64,000 nucleotides of DNA from JBNLBS01 sp050303415 (GCA_050303415.1 JBNLBS010000001.1:1-64000); one strand, 5' to 3'. Positions 50,926 to 61,109 are shown, numbered from the stretch's first letter. Translations and numbers: made by a program. The notes: generated from the sequence alone by a model not told the origin.

Positions 50926-51105
50926 ATGTTTAAAAAGATTATAAATGCTTTAATTGACCAACCCCTATTAACCAGCATTTTTGTATCCGATTTTTTAATC
51001 CTGCTCTTCCACAAACCCCCTTTTCTCTTTTCATTAGTGATGTTAGGCGGTTTAATGGCTATGTGCATGTACTATGGCCAAAAACTTGCTATTTTTAAAG
51101 TTTAA
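50926..51105 (+). CDS. Small two-span membrane protein, 59 aa
   Basis: From the ATG at 50926 (a GTG at 50911 would add five residues) the product begins MFKKIINALIDQPLL. It has two hydrophobic segments (about 14-30 and 34-50). The TAA is followed directly by the TTG that starts the RDD protein. I do not recognise the family. Translational coupling suggests it works with the RDD protein. Confidence 0.6.
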   Translation: MFKKIINALIDQPLLTSIFVSDFLILLFHKPPFLFSLVMLGGLMAMCMYYGQKLAIFKV

Positions 51106-51552
51106 TTGCCCCTGTCCATTCTAAAACCAGGTACTGAACATTCAGCACCTGGTTTTTTACGTCGTTTAGCCGCAATAGCCTATGACCTATTGCTGCTTCT
51201 TGCTGTCCTTTTTGCTGCGACTGCATTGATCTTGCCATTCAATTCCGGCGAGGCATTTGAGTCCAGACATTATTTTTTCCCATTCTATTTATTAGTCGTC
51301 AGCTTCTGCTTTTATGGCTGGTTTTGGACTCATGGCGGACAAACACTTGGTATGCGCGCCTGGAAAATCAAAGTTCTGGATTTACAACAACAACCCATAA
51401 ACTGGAAACAGGCTTTTTTCCGTTATTGTGCCGCCCTGTTATCATGGCTTTGCCTGGGATTGGGCTTCATCTGGATTTTAATCGATAAAAACAAACGCAG
51501 CTGGCATGACCATCTATCCAAAACTGGGCTTTATTTTTCTCCAAGAGATTAA
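51106..51552 (+). CDS. RDD-family membrane protein
   Basis: A 148-residue membrane protein with the RDD layout: FLRRLAAIAYDLLLLL at the first span (Arg, then Asp within the helix), a second span with FYGWFWTHGGQTLGMRAWKIKV after it, and a third span ending in FIWILIDKNKRSWHDHLSKT. Roles of this family vary and are mostly unknown. The start is TTG immediately after the preceding TAA, with no other in-frame start until mid-protein, so expression likely depends on re-initiation. It ends three bases from the convergent lptG stop. Confidence 0.85.
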   Translation: MPLSILKPGTEHSAPGFLRRLAAIAYDLLLLLAVLFAATALILPFNSGEAFESRHYFFPFYLLVVSFCFYGWFWTHGGQTLGMRAWKIKVLDLQQQPINWKQAFFRYCAALLSWLCLGLGFIWILIDKNKRSWHDHLSKTGLYFSPRD

Positions 51553-51555
51553 AAA

Positions 51556-52632
51556 CTACTGAAACTGGACTTTACGTAAAGCATAGATGGCCAGCGTGAA
51601 AATTATCATACTAGGCAACATTGCCATTAACGCCGGATTTAATTCATAAACCAGACTCATATGACCGACAATTTTATCGGCAATATTAAAACTCATCCCG
51701 ATCAACACTCCCAACATCATTCGCCCACCGGTACTAACGCCTCTTTTAACACCAATTACAAAGGGCGCTGATACCAGCAGCATTATAAAGGTAACCAGAG
51801 GATTGATTAAACGACTCCAGAACGCCAGTTCAAATGTTTGTGCCTGCTGATTATTCTCTTTAAGAAACTCAATATACATTGCCAACCCATAGAGCGATAA
51901 ATTATCCGCCTTCACCACCACTACATCCAATAAATCAGGATCAACCGAAGTTTTCCACTCCTGTTCTTTCATTTCATTAGCAAAGATTTGTTTCCTGGAA
52001 ATTTCACTCTGCCTGATACCTTCCAGGCGCCAGGTTTCATTACCTAAAAATACGCCCCTTTCGGCATGTGTCGCCACATCAAGGTGGTAACTGTCTTCTT
52101 TTAATTGATAAATACTGACATCAGCGAGCTCACCATCATCCTTAATTTGCCTGACATTGATAAATTTATCACCCTCTCTCAACCACAACCCATATTCACT
52201 TTGTATCACTACCTTTTTATTTTGTGCGGTCGTTTTTATTAATTGCGCCTTGCGCTCAGCCATTGGAGCAATAAATTCGCCAATAAGAACAGAGAATATA
52301 ACCAAAAAAGCCCCTGCCGCCATTACCGATTTAATAATACCAACAACCGATAAACCGGCTGCCCGCATAGCAATTAACTCCCGGTGATTCGCCATCGCAC
52401 CCAAAACAAACAGACTGCCCAATAATGCCGATGAGGGCATCAATTCATAAAGCACTCGTGGCGAGGTCAATGCCAGATAATAAAATATCTCTTTTAAACC
52501 ATAGCCCCCTTCACCCAGATCCTTCAGTTCGTCACTAAAAGTAAACAAATTGAATAAGGTTAACAGCACCAACAAGGCAATCAATGAACCCTTTACAACC
52601 TCTTTAGCAATATAACGGGTAATTACATCCAT
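51556..52632 (-). CDS. lptG: LPS export system permease LptG
   Basis: LptG forms, with LptF and the LptB ATPase, the inner-membrane transporter that extracts lipopolysaccharide. The 358-residue product has six membrane spans with a periplasmic beta domain between spans 3 and 4 (about 130-260). MDVITRYIAKEVVKGSL and LYELMPSSALLGSLFVLGAMANHREL with the AMRAAGLS coupling helix match LptG. It overlaps lptF by 10 bases. It shares almost no 3' space with the convergent RDD gene. Confidence 0.95.
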   Translation of the reverse strand: MDVITRYIAKEVVKGSLIALLVLLTLFNLFTFSDELKDLGEGGYGLKEIFYYLALTSPRVLYELMPSSALLGSLFVLGAMANHRELIAMRAAGLSVVGIIKSVMAAGAFLVIFSVLIGEFIAPMAERKAQLIKTTAQNKKVVIQSEYGLWLREGDKFINVRQIKDDGELADVSIYQLKEDSYHLDVATHAERGVFLGNETWRLEGIRQSEISRKQIFANEMKEQEWKTSVDPDLLDVVVVKADNLSLYGLAMYIEFLKENNQQAQTFELAFWSRLINPLVTFIMLLVSAPFVIGVKRGVSTGGRMMLGVLIGMSFNIADKIVGHMSLVYELNPALMAMLPSMIIFTLAIYALRKVQFQ

Positions 52633-53765
52633 TGTTCAAGCCTTTCTTTAAGCTTCATCTGCACCCATTGCTTCCCATATAAACGCACCAGCAAAGCAAC
52701 ACCGACAATTAAAATAAACACATAAACCCAAACACTTCCCAACCAGACCGGAATGGTTTCTTTAACCAACCAACTATGATTAATCCTTTTCAGGTTTCCA
52801 TAACAAAAATATATTAAAAAGGCCACTGCCATATTGCCGTATACGCCACCTCTGGGCGCTGTTTGCGCCAGCGGGACCGCCAAAAAAGTTAAGCACAACA
52901 AGCCCAGTGGAATAGAAAACCGATTTTGTATTTCTGCCCAGTCCTTTATTAATGCTGATTGCCACAAATCAGATATTGGCTTGGCCTCCCGGTCATAGCT
53001 AATCTCCGCACCCTTTTCCTCCAATCTGACAGCATATTCAGAAAAGTCTTCTATAGTGTAATTTAAATCACCCGGTGTTCCCTGAATACGCTCACCCTGT
53101 TCTAAAACAATATAGCTCCCTGAGGGTAACAGCTCCATTCGAGCAGACTTAGCACTGATAATACCCAATGTTTTGTGCTGTCTATCCTGAACAAAAACCT
53201 TGTGCATTTTATTATTGCTGTCGATACTTTCCACGTAAAACACCAGATCACCATGACTATACTCACTAAAATGACCCGCGGAAACTCCTCTAATATCCGA
53301 AGTTTGCTCATCCTTGTGCATTAACTGTTCCATACTGGCTTCAGCCCAAGGAGAAATATATAAAGATGCTATCGAAGCAAAAACAGACAATGGCAAAGCC
53401 AGGATAAATACCCCACGATAAATAATCCCCGCCCCACCGCCCGCAGAAAAAATAGCCGACATTTCCTGATCTCTATACATACGCCCCAACACCATCAATA
53501 CAGCCATAAACATGGCCGCCGGCATAAAAGCAACACTGGCAACAATAGTCTTTAACGCTAAAATATTAAGTACAGTTTCATTGGAAATTTCGCCCTCAAT
53601 GGCCTTATCAAGTACTTTAATAAATTTCCGGCTAACGATAATCACAACGATTACCGACAATACTGCAGACAGGGTTTTAAACAAGTCCTTGACTATCAGT
53701 GTGTCTATCACGGTTATCCTGGCTATCCGCCAGACTGTATTTTTTTGCTGACTCACGGATTGCAA
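52623..53765 (-). CDS. lptF: LPS export system permease LptF
   Basis: LptF is the partner permease of LptG. The 380-residue product has six spans around a periplasmic jelly-roll domain (about 140-270); MFMAVLMVLGRMYRDQEMSAIFSAG includes the coupling helix. I use the TTG at 53765, which has GGAGA five bases upstream; a GTG three codons in is the alternative. It is divergent from pepA, as in E. coli. lptB is not in the window. Confidence 0.94.
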   Translation of the reverse strand: MQSVSQQKNTVWRIARITVIDTLIVKDLFKTLSAVLSVIVVIIVSRKFIKVLDKAIEGEISNETVLNILALKTIVASVAFMPAAMFMAVLMVLGRMYRDQEMSAIFSAGGGAGIIYRGVFILALPLSVFASIASLYISPWAEASMEQLMHKDEQTSDIRGVSAGHFSEYSHGDLVFYVESIDSNNKMHKVFVQDRQHKTLGIISAKSARMELLPSGSYIVLEQGERIQGTPGDLNYTIEDFSEYAVRLEEKGAEISYDREAKPISDLWQSALIKDWAEIQNRFSIPLGLLCLTFLAVPLAQTAPRGGVYGNMAVAFLIYFCYGNLKRINHSWLVKETIPVWLGSVWVYVFILIVGVALLVRLYGKQWVQMKLKERLEQWM

Positions 53766-53885
53766 TCAGATCTCCTTCATCAAAACCAAAATTTGTGTTG
53801 TATAATTTATCAACCTTTTAAAACCATTCTGAATTTAGCTTTTTCAGCTTTTATAAATCAACTTATTCGGCATATAAATAACATT

Positions 53886-55379
53886 ATGGACTATTCTATA
53901 GAAAGCTCAGCATTAGAAAAACTGCAAAGTGACTGCATGGTCATTGGTATATACCAAAACCAACAGCTCAGCCCGACCGCCGTCAACGTCGACAAAGTCA
54001 CTCACGGCCTGGTTTCAAGAATAATTCAGCGCGGTGATATTGAAGGTAAAAACGGCGATACTTTGTTGATAAATGCAGTTGCCGACAGCACTATCGAACG
54101 CATTTTACTGGTTGGCCTGGGCGAACAACAGCCTTTATCTGGAAAAAATTTCAAAAAAGTTGCCGCCGCGGCAATTAAAGCATTAAAAGATACACAAATC
54201 GTATCAGCACACTGCGCGTTGGCGGATTGCGAGGTTGAAGATCAAAGCTGGCAATGGAAAACCCGCCAGATTATTGAGACTTTTAGCGACGCAACCTATC
54301 AGGTTACCCAGCTTAAAGCAAAAAAAGACACCCCCTGCAAACTTGAAACCCTTTATATTATCGCGCCCCAATCGCATCAGGCAGAGGCTCAGGCAGGCCT
54401 TGAACAAGGCCGGGCCATTGCCCAAGGTGTCGAGCTGACTAAATTACTGGCTGATTTACCTGGCAATATTTGTACGCCAAGCTATCTGGCTGAACAGGCT
54501 ATTCAACTAGAAACACAACATGACAAGCTCTCTACTGAGATTCTGGAAGAAGCCGATATGGAAAAACTGGGAATGGGATCGTTTCTGGCCGTGTCCAGAG
54601 GTAGTCGTCAACCGGCCAAATTGATCACTCTTAACTACCAGGGGGCTGGAGATAACAGCAAACCGATCGTTTTAATTGGCAAAGGGCTTACTTTTGATGC
54701 CGGTGGCATCTCGTTAAAACCTGGTGCAGGTATGGATGAAATGAAATATGACATGTGTGGCGGAGCCAGCATATTAGGCACAATAAAAGCAGCCATCACA
54801 ATGAATCTGCCATTAAATATTATCGGCCTGATTCCATCCAGTGAAAACCTGCCGGACGGGGATGCCAATAAACCGGGCGATATTTTAACCAGCATGTCAG
54901 GACAGACCATTGAGGTACTAAACACCGATGCCGAAGGTCGTCTTATTCTTTGTGATACCCTGACTTATGCAGAAAAATTTGACCCTGAAGTAGTCATTGA
55001 CCTGGCTACATTAACCGGTGCCTGCTTGATTGCCCTGGGCAGAATTCCCAGTGGGTTACTGGGTAATGATGACAAACTGTGTGACGAATTAATTGCCGCC
55101 AGTAAAACAGCTAATGACAGTGTCTGGCGCTTACCGATCTGGGAAGAATATCAGGAACAGCTGAAATCCAGTTTTGCCGATATGGCCAATATTGGCGGCC
55201 GCGATGCCGGCACCATAACCGCAGCGTGTTTTTTATCCCGTTTTGCCGAAAATTTCCGTTGGGCACATTTGGATATTGCCGGTACTGCCTGGCGTACGGG
55301 CAATAATAAGGGTGCAACCGGCCGTCCTGTCCCTTTATTGACTCAATATTTAATTAACCGAGCCAATGCCGGAAGTTAA
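53886..55379 (+). CDS. pepA: Leucyl aminopeptidase PepA
   Basis: PepA is a hexameric two-metal aminopeptidase; in E. coli it also binds DNA in site-specific recombination and carAB control. The 497-residue product from the ATG at 53886 starts MDYSIESSALEKLQSD. The catalytic domain contains IGKGLTFDAGGISLKPG and the signature NTDAEGRLIL. A longer frame to 53745 overlaps lptF and is not conserved. There is no obvious ribosome binding site. It overlaps holC by 14 bases, the usual pepA-holC-valS order. Confidence 0.95.
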   Translation: MDYSIESSALEKLQSDCMVIGIYQNQQLSPTAVNVDKVTHGLVSRIIQRGDIEGKNGDTLLINAVADSTIERILLVGLGEQQPLSGKNFKKVAAAAIKALKDTQIVSAHCALADCEVEDQSWQWKTRQIIETFSDATYQVTQLKAKKDTPCKLETLYIIAPQSHQAEAQAGLEQGRAIAQGVELTKLLADLPGNICTPSYLAEQAIQLETQHDKLSTEILEEADMEKLGMGSFLAVSRGSRQPAKLITLNYQGAGDNSKPIVLIGKGLTFDAGGISLKPGAGMDEMKYDMCGGASILGTIKAAITMNLPLNIIGLIPSSENLPDGDANKPGDILTSMSGQTIEVLNTDAEGRLILCDTLTYAEKFDPEVVIDLATLTGACLIALGRIPSGLLGNDDKLCDELIAASKTANDSVWRLPIWEEYQEQLKSSFADMANIGGRDAGTITAACFLSRFAENFRWAHLDIAGTAWRTGNNKGATGRPVPLLTQYLINRANAGS

Positions 55380-55794
55380 ATTTTACATATTGAGTTCCGA
55401 ATCCCGGCAAGAAAGGCAGTATTTTGCCTGCAAATTGGTAGAAAAAATTTACCGTAGCGGGCAAAATTGTTTTGTAATGACTGATTCCGAACAGCAAAGC
55501 AAACAAATAGACGACCTGTTATGGTGTTTTAGAACAGTCAGCTTTATTCCTCACCAAATTCTGGAACAGGATCAGGCTTGTGTTGAAAATAAGGTATTGA
55601 TCGGCCATCAACAGGCACCGAAAAAATGGCGAACGAACCTGCTTAACATATCATCGCATTTCCCGGATCAGCTTGAACATACTCAGCGTATATTGGAAAT
55701 TTTGGATAATAGCGAAGAGTGTAAAGCAGCCGGAAGAATCCGCTACCGTCAATATCAACAGGCAAATTTCAGGATTGAATCTCATAAAATGTAA
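55366..55794 (+). CDS. holC: DNA polymerase III chi subunit
   Basis: HolC links the clamp loader to single-strand binding protein. The 142-residue product starts MPEVKFYILSSESRQERQYFACKL, typical of the family, with DLLWCFRTVSFIPHQ and NISSHFPD further on. It overlaps the end of pepA, and valS follows after 114 bases. Together with pepA and valS this is the standard gammaproteobacterial order. Confidence 0.93.
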   Translation: MPEVKFYILSSESRQERQYFACKLVEKIYRSGQNCFVMTDSEQQSKQIDDLLWCFRTVSFIPHQILEQDQACVENKVLIGHQQAPKKWRTNLLNISSHFPDQLEHTQRILEILDNSEECKAAGRIRYRQYQQANFRIESHKM

Positions 55795-55908
55795 ACAATG
55801 CCGATTAATATGATTAATTAATGATATTGCCATAAGTATTTTTGCCATAATCCGGTTAAAATAACCCTCTACTCAACATTACACTTTTTCAAAAAAATAA
55901 ATCATTCC

Positions 55909-58716
55909 ATGGAAAAAACTTACGACCCCCATTCAATAGAACAACGCTGGTATAAAACCTGGGAGCAGGAAGGCTACTTTTCTGCCAAAAAAGACGGTGA
56001 ATCCTATTGCATTATGATTCCACCGCCTAATGTAACCGGCAGCTTGCATATGGGGCATGCGTTTCAGGACACGATCATGGATGCCTTAACCCGTTACCAC
56101 CGAATGAAAGGCTATAGTACCCTATGGCAGCCGGGTACCGATCATGCGGGTATTGCCACACAGATGGTGGTTGAACGTTTATGTAATGCGGAAGGCAAAA
56201 CCCGACATGATTACGGTCGGGAAAAATTTGTTGAAAAAGTCTGGGACTGGAAAAATCAATCCGGTGGTACCATTACCCAACAACTACGGCGCATGGGCTC
56301 CTCGCTGGACTGGGAAAAAGAACGCTTTACTATGGATGAGGGTATGTCCGATGCCGTTCAGGAAGTCTTTATCCGGCTTTATGAAGAAGGCTTGATTTAT
56401 CGCGGCAAGCGTCTGGTCAACTGGGATCCAGTGCTGCACACCGCAGTATCCGATCTGGAGGTTATTTCCGAAGAAGAAAACGGCTCCATGTGGCATATGC
56501 GTTACCCGTTAAGCAATGGTCAAGGCCACTTGATCGTTGCCACCACACGCCCGGAAACCATGTTGGGTGATGCGGCCGTAGCAATCCACCCGAATGATGA
56601 ACGCTATAAACACCTGCTGGGCGAATTTGTTGAGATTCCGTTAACCGGTCGTAAAATACCGGTGATTGCTGATGACTATGTAGATCCTGAATTTGGTACC
56701 GGCTGTGTAAAAATCACACCGGCACACGATTTTAATGATTATCAGGTTTGGCAGCGTCATCGCGATACCGTTGCAATTCAAGCACTTCCGCATGGCGGTT
56801 TGATCAATATCTTTACTGTTGACGCAGCCATTCGGGATAACGATGAAGAGGAACATTTAATTCCGGCACAATTTATCGGCCTGGACCGTTTTGAAGCGCG
56901 TAAACAGATTCTTGCCAGCCTTGAAAATGAAGGGCTGCTGGAAAAAATTGATGCTCATAAGTTAATGGTGCCACGCGGTGACCGTTCAGGCTCGGTTATC
57001 GAACCATTTTTAACGGATCAGTGGTATGTCAAAGTTGAACCATTAGCTAAACCAGCTATAGAGGCGGTGGAAAGCGGCGATATTAAATTTGTGCCAGACA
57101 ACTGGAAAAACACCTATTTTGAATGGATGCGTAATATCCAGGACTGGTGTATATCACGCCAAATCTGGTGGGGACACCGTATTCCAGCCTGGTATGATGC
57201 CGAGGGCAATACCTATGTTGGTCGCTCCGAACAGGACATTCGCCAGCAACACCAGCTTGCTGACGATTACCCGTTAACACAGGACGAAGACGTTCTGGAT
57301 ACTTGGTTCTCCTCCGCTCTGTGGCCATTCTCCACCTTAGGTTGGCCGGAACAGACAGATGAACTGGCTCAACATTACCCTACCAGCGTACTGGTCACTG
57401 GTTTTGATATTATTTTCTTCTGGGTTGCTCGTATGATCATGATGGGGCTTAAATTCCAGGGAAAAGTCCCGTTTAAGGAAGTGTATATTCACGGTTTGAT
57501 TCGCGATGCCGAAGGCCAGAAAATGTCCAAGTCCAAAGGTAATGTGCTCGACCCGATCGATCTGATTGACGGCATTGAACTGGAGGATCTGGTTAAAAAA
57601 CGTATATCAGGAATGATGCAACCGCATCTGGCCAAGAAAATAGAAGCCGCAACACGTAAACACTTTGCCGATGGCATCCCTTCTTTCGGTACCGACGCAT
57701 TGCGTTTTACATTTGCCTCGTTGGCGTCAACCGGACGGGATATTCGCTTTGACCTAGCTCGTACTGAAGGTTATCGCAACTTCTGCAATAAATTATGGAA
57801 TGCCGCACGTTATGTACTGATGAATACCGAGGGTCAGGACACAGGCTTTGGCGATGCGCCGTGTCAATATAGTCAGGTTGATCGCTGGATCATTTCCCGG
57901 TTAAACCAAGCGACTGAAGCAACCAGTCAAGCGATAGAAAACTACCGCTTTGATCTCGCTTCACAGGCAATTTATGACTTTACCTGGAACGAATATTGTG
58001 ACTGGTATCTTGAATTATCCAAAATCTCGCTGCAATCAGACGATGAAGCGCTACAGCGTGGTACGCGAAAAACCTTGTTGACAGTGCTGGATGGCATTTT
58101 ACGCCTAGCTCATCCGATTATGCCGTTTATTACTGAAGAAATCTGGCAACGTGTTGCACCATTAACCGGCAATACCGAGCCAACCATCATGCTACAGAAA
58201 TATCCTGAAGCTGATGCCGGCCAAATTGATGAAACTGCTATTGCCGAAACCAACTGGATAATGAATTTTATTCTGGGAGTACGGCGTATCCGGGGTGAAA
58301 TGAATATCCCCCCCAGCAAGCCTTTACCCGTACTACTGCAAAATGGTTCGGATTCAGACCATACCAATCTGAACAAACATCAAACCTATTTATTAAAGCT
58401 GGGCCGACTTGAATCGATCACGTGGTTAACATCTGATGACAGTGCACCCGAATCGGCAATCGCCTTAATTGGTGATATGCAAATTTTAATCCCCATGGCC
58501 GGGCTAATTGATAAGGAAGCGGAAACCGCCCGACTGGAAAAGGAAATCTTGAAAATTAATAAAGACCTTCCCAGAATTGAAGGTAAATTAAACAACCCTA
58601 AATTTGTCGATAAAGCTCCGCAGGAAGTGGTCGATAAAGAAAAAGGCAAACTGGCTGATTTACGCTCCACATTGGAAAGTCTTGAACTACAACTAAAAAA
58701 AATACAGGCGCTATAG
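55909..58716 (+). CDS. valS: Valyl-tRNA synthetase
   Basis: ValS charges tRNA(Val) and edits threonine. The 935-residue class I enzyme has PPNVTGSLHMGHAF (HIGH motif at about 47-50), an editing domain containing TTRPETMLGDAAV, the KMSKS motif (KMSKSKGN at about 538) and an anticodon domain. It ends in the long valine-specific C-terminal coiled coil (about 870-935). No ribosome binding site is evident before the ATG. The next gene starts six bases after its stop. Confidence 0.97.
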   Translation: MEKTYDPHSIEQRWYKTWEQEGYFSAKKDGESYCIMIPPPNVTGSLHMGHAFQDTIMDALTRYHRMKGYSTLWQPGTDHAGIATQMVVERLCNAEGKTRHDYGREKFVEKVWDWKNQSGGTITQQLRRMGSSLDWEKERFTMDEGMSDAVQEVFIRLYEEGLIYRGKRLVNWDPVLHTAVSDLEVISEEENGSMWHMRYPLSNGQGHLIVATTRPETMLGDAAVAIHPNDERYKHLLGEFVEIPLTGRKIPVIADDYVDPEFGTGCVKITPAHDFNDYQVWQRHRDTVAIQALPHGGLINIFTVDAAIRDNDEEEHLIPAQFIGLDRFEARKQILASLENEGLLEKIDAHKLMVPRGDRSGSVIEPFLTDQWYVKVEPLAKPAIEAVESGDIKFVPDNWKNTYFEWMRNIQDWCISRQIWWGHRIPAWYDAEGNTYVGRSEQDIRQQHQLADDYPLTQDEDVLDTWFSSALWPFSTLGWPEQTDELAQHYPTSVLVTGFDIIFFWVARMIMMGLKFQGKVPFKEVYIHGLIRDAEGQKMSKSKGNVLDPIDLIDGIELEDLVKKRISGMMQPHLAKKIEAATRKHFADGIPSFGTDALRFTFASLASTGRDIRFDLARTEGYRNFCNKLWNAARYVLMNTEGQDTGFGDAPCQYSQVDRWIISRLNQATEATSQAIENYRFDLASQAIYDFTWNEYCDWYLELSKISLQSDDEALQRGTRKTLLTVLDGILRLAHPIMPFITEEIWQRVAPLTGNTEPTIMLQKYPEADAGQIDETAIAETNWIMNFILGVRRIRGEMNIPPSKPLPVLLQNGSDSDHTNLNKHQTYLLKLGRLESITWLTSDDSAPESAIALIGDMQILIPMAGLIDKEAETARLEKEILKINKDLPRIEGKLNNPKFVDKAPQEVVDKEKGKLADLRSTLESLELQLKKIQAL

Positions 58717-58722
58717 AACAAA

Positions 58723-60174
58723 ATGGGCAGCTCTCCGAACAATACATATCATCCCGGTTCTCTAGATGAATGGGTTGAAACGCTTTATGAGAGAGAAATG
58801 CCCATTTTCTCCAATACCGCACAAAAGATCTATGCCACACTGGATGACCGTAATAAAGGTGCGATGGAATTAGCCTCGGTTATTCTGCAAGACCCGTCTT
58901 TGACAGCCAAGCTGTTAAAAATGAGTAACAGTACCTATTACAATCCTGCCCGGCAAAAAATAAATACTGTGTCCAGAGCTATTGTAATTTTAGGCTCCGA
59001 ATTAATCCGGGAATTGACCCTTGCCTGTGTTTTCATTGAGTCAATTATGCTCTCAGGTAATAAGGAAAGGGCCAACCGGGAAATTGCCCATGCCATTCAT
59101 GCGGCTGTGCATGCCAAAGAAATGGCTGTTATTACCAATGACAGCCACCCCGAGGAAGTCTTTATTGCCACCTTGCTCAACAATATAGGCAAAATCGCAT
59201 TCTGGTGCTTTTGTGGAAAAAAGGGACAATATATCAATGACCTGCTTAAATCTGGCGAATACAGTGAAAAGGAAGCGGAGGAAAAAGTACTTGGTTTCAA
59301 TTTAAATTTGCTGGGATTGCGCCTGGCTCAAACCTGGAAACTGTCCGGTCTAATTGAAAATGCTATTGCCCATCCGACATCCAGCGATAAGCGCATTAAA
59401 TTGGTTCATTTAGGTAAAACCATCACCCAAAATATTGAATACGGCTGGGATTCTGAAGAGCTGAATATTTGCGTTAATGAAATAGAAAAATTGACCAGCC
59501 AACCCAAAAAGGTTATTAAGAAAAAACTTAAAAGTAATACCGAGCTTGCGATAAAAGTTGCCCAGCAATTTGGTGCCAATGATGCGTCAAAATTTATTCA
59601 AGCCACTGATACGCAAACCACCCGGGTTTTGATTGATGAACACAACGAACCCAGTACAGATAAAAAACAGATTCAATTTCAGATTTTGCAGGATATTACC
59701 ACCATGATGACGGGTAATATTAATCTGAACCGGATGTTTGAAATGGTTATGGAAGGCATTCATCGTGGTGTTGACATGGACAGGAGCCTGTTTGCCCTCT
59801 TGACTCCGGACAAAAAATTACTTAAAGAGAAAATTTCTTTAGGTTGGTTTAAAGAGTCTTATTCCGATCTCATTAAATTTCAACCCAGCCCGATGCCGGC
59901 CAATTTATTTAATAAAGCATTAAACAGTCCCGATGGCTTATGGGCCAAACCATCAAAAGATGGTTTGCTTTATACCCCTCATGTCATTAACAGCATTGGC
60001 ATGACCGAATGCTTTTTAATGCCTGTATTTACTAACAACAATCCAATTGGTTTGATTTATACCGACCGTTCATTGACTAAAAAGCCTTTGACGCAGGATG
60101 ATTTTAATACAGTTATCCATTTTGCCCAACAGGCAAATATCGGTTTAGCCATGTACAGAATTAAAAAAAATTAA
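58723..60174 (+). CDS. HDOD-GAF signalling protein
   Basis: A 483-residue cytoplasmic protein. The N-terminal half (about 25-230) is an HDOD domain, a catalytically inactive relative of HD phosphohydrolases: ELASVILQDPSLTAKLLKMSNS, then the helix with TVSRAIVILG and FIATLLNNIGKIAFW. The C-terminal part (about 320-480) is a GAF-type sensor with GLIYTDRSL. It starts six bases after valS and is followed two bases later by a tandem-receiver protein and then pilB and pilC. That suggests a signalling pair, possibly for type IV pili, but the ligand and target are unknown. Confidence 0.87.
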   Translation: MGSSPNNTYHPGSLDEWVETLYEREMPIFSNTAQKIYATLDDRNKGAMELASVILQDPSLTAKLLKMSNSTYYNPARQKINTVSRAIVILGSELIRELTLACVFIESIMLSGNKERANREIAHAIHAAVHAKEMAVITNDSHPEEVFIATLLNNIGKIAFWCFCGKKGQYINDLLKSGEYSEKEAEEKVLGFNLNLLGLRLAQTWKLSGLIENAIAHPTSSDKRIKLVHLGKTITQNIEYGWDSEELNICVNEIEKLTSQPKKVIKKKLKSNTELAIKVAQQFGANDASKFIQATDTQTTRVLIDEHNEPSTDKKQIQFQILQDITTMMTGNINLNRMFEMVMEGIHRGVDMDRSLFALLTPDKKLLKEKISLGWFKESYSDLIKFQPSPMPANLFNKALNSPDGLWAKPSKDGLLYTPHVINSIGMTECFLMPVFTNNNPIGLIYTDRSLTKKPLTQDDFNTVIHFAQQANIGLAMYRIKKN

Positions 60175-60176
60175 AC

Positions 60177-60971
60177 ATGAGTGACACTCAACTTTCTCAA
60201 ATACAGGTCATGCTGATTGAACCTTCACATACCCAACAGATGATTATAAAAAAACATCTGGAGGAATGTGGCGCCCGCGATATTGAGTGCCTGACCAACG
60301 GTCAGGATACACTTGATGCAATCCGTCATTGCGCTCCGGACCTCATTATCAGCGCTATGTATCTGCCGGATATGACCGGTGTCGACTTATTACACCAAAT
60401 AAGAGCTGATTCCAATGCATTTGACATGGCTTTTTTACTGATCTCCAGTGAAACCAATATCAGATATTTAGAACCTATTCGACAAGCCGGAGCAATTGGG
60501 ATATTACCTAAACCATTTGCCCCGCAAGACCTTAAAATAGCCTTATCCGCCACCTTGGATTTTTTAAATCCAAAACAACTGGAACTGGACAACTTTGATC
60601 CTGAAGATATACGCGTTCTGTTGGTTGATGACAGCGACTTCTCACTTAAATATATAACCAGACTTCTGAATGATAGCGGCATTGAGCACATCACTACCGC
60701 TCATAACGGCACCGAAGTTATTGATTTATTAAATCAGGCCTATTTTGATTTAATCATTACCGATTTTAACATGCCCAAAATGGATGGCCTGGAGCTTACC
60801 CAACATATTCGTGCTCATCAGGACTATACCAGCACCCCAATTTTAATGGTCACCAGTGAACAAAACACCAGTCGCCTGGCTGCTGTTAAACAAGCGGGGG
60901 TATCGGCTATACTGGACAAACCCTTTGAACCGTCATCAATAAAATCATTAATCGCTTCTTTGCTTAATTAA
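60177..60971 (+). CDS. Tandem-receiver response regulator
   Basis: A 264-residue protein made only of two receiver domains. The first (about 8-128) is degenerate: the acid pocket reads IEPS and the phospho-aspartate position is Ala60 (DLIISAMYLPD), though Lys112 remains. The second (about 145-262) is complete: Asp151/Asp152, Asp196 in IITDFNMPKMDG, Thr226 and Lys248. With no output domain it resembles CheY/PilG-type regulators that act by protein contact. It is 2 bases after the HDOD-GAF gene and 138 bases before pilB. Confidence 0.9.
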   Translation: MSDTQLSQIQVMLIEPSHTQQMIIKKHLEECGARDIECLTNGQDTLDAIRHCAPDLIISAMYLPDMTGVDLLHQIRADSNAFDMAFLLISSETNIRYLEPIRQAGAIGILPKPFAPQDLKIALSATLDFLNPKQLELDNFDPEDIRVLLVDDSDFSLKYITRLLNDSGIEHITTAHNGTEVIDLLNQAYFDLIITDFNMPKMDGLELTQHIRAHQDYTSTPILMVTSEQNTSRLAAVKQAGVSAILDKPFEPSSIKSLIASLLN

Positions 60972-61109
60972 AAACAAATAAACTTTAGCCATACAGGCAA
61001 ATTTGTCACAGTTTTTATTTTACTGACGTTATTAAATATGACTTAAGCTTGGAAAAAATCGATCTATCAACTATATTTGGCTAAACGGCAGGAAAACATA
61101 TCTTCTCTT

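Noticed and set aside
53745..53885. 47-residue extension of PepA
   Set aside because: It overlaps the lptF start and promoter region and does not resemble PepA.
55795..55908. Regulatory leader (T-box or peptide) ahead of valS
   Set aside because: No valine-rich leader peptide, T-box motif or terminator hairpin is visible in these 114 bases.
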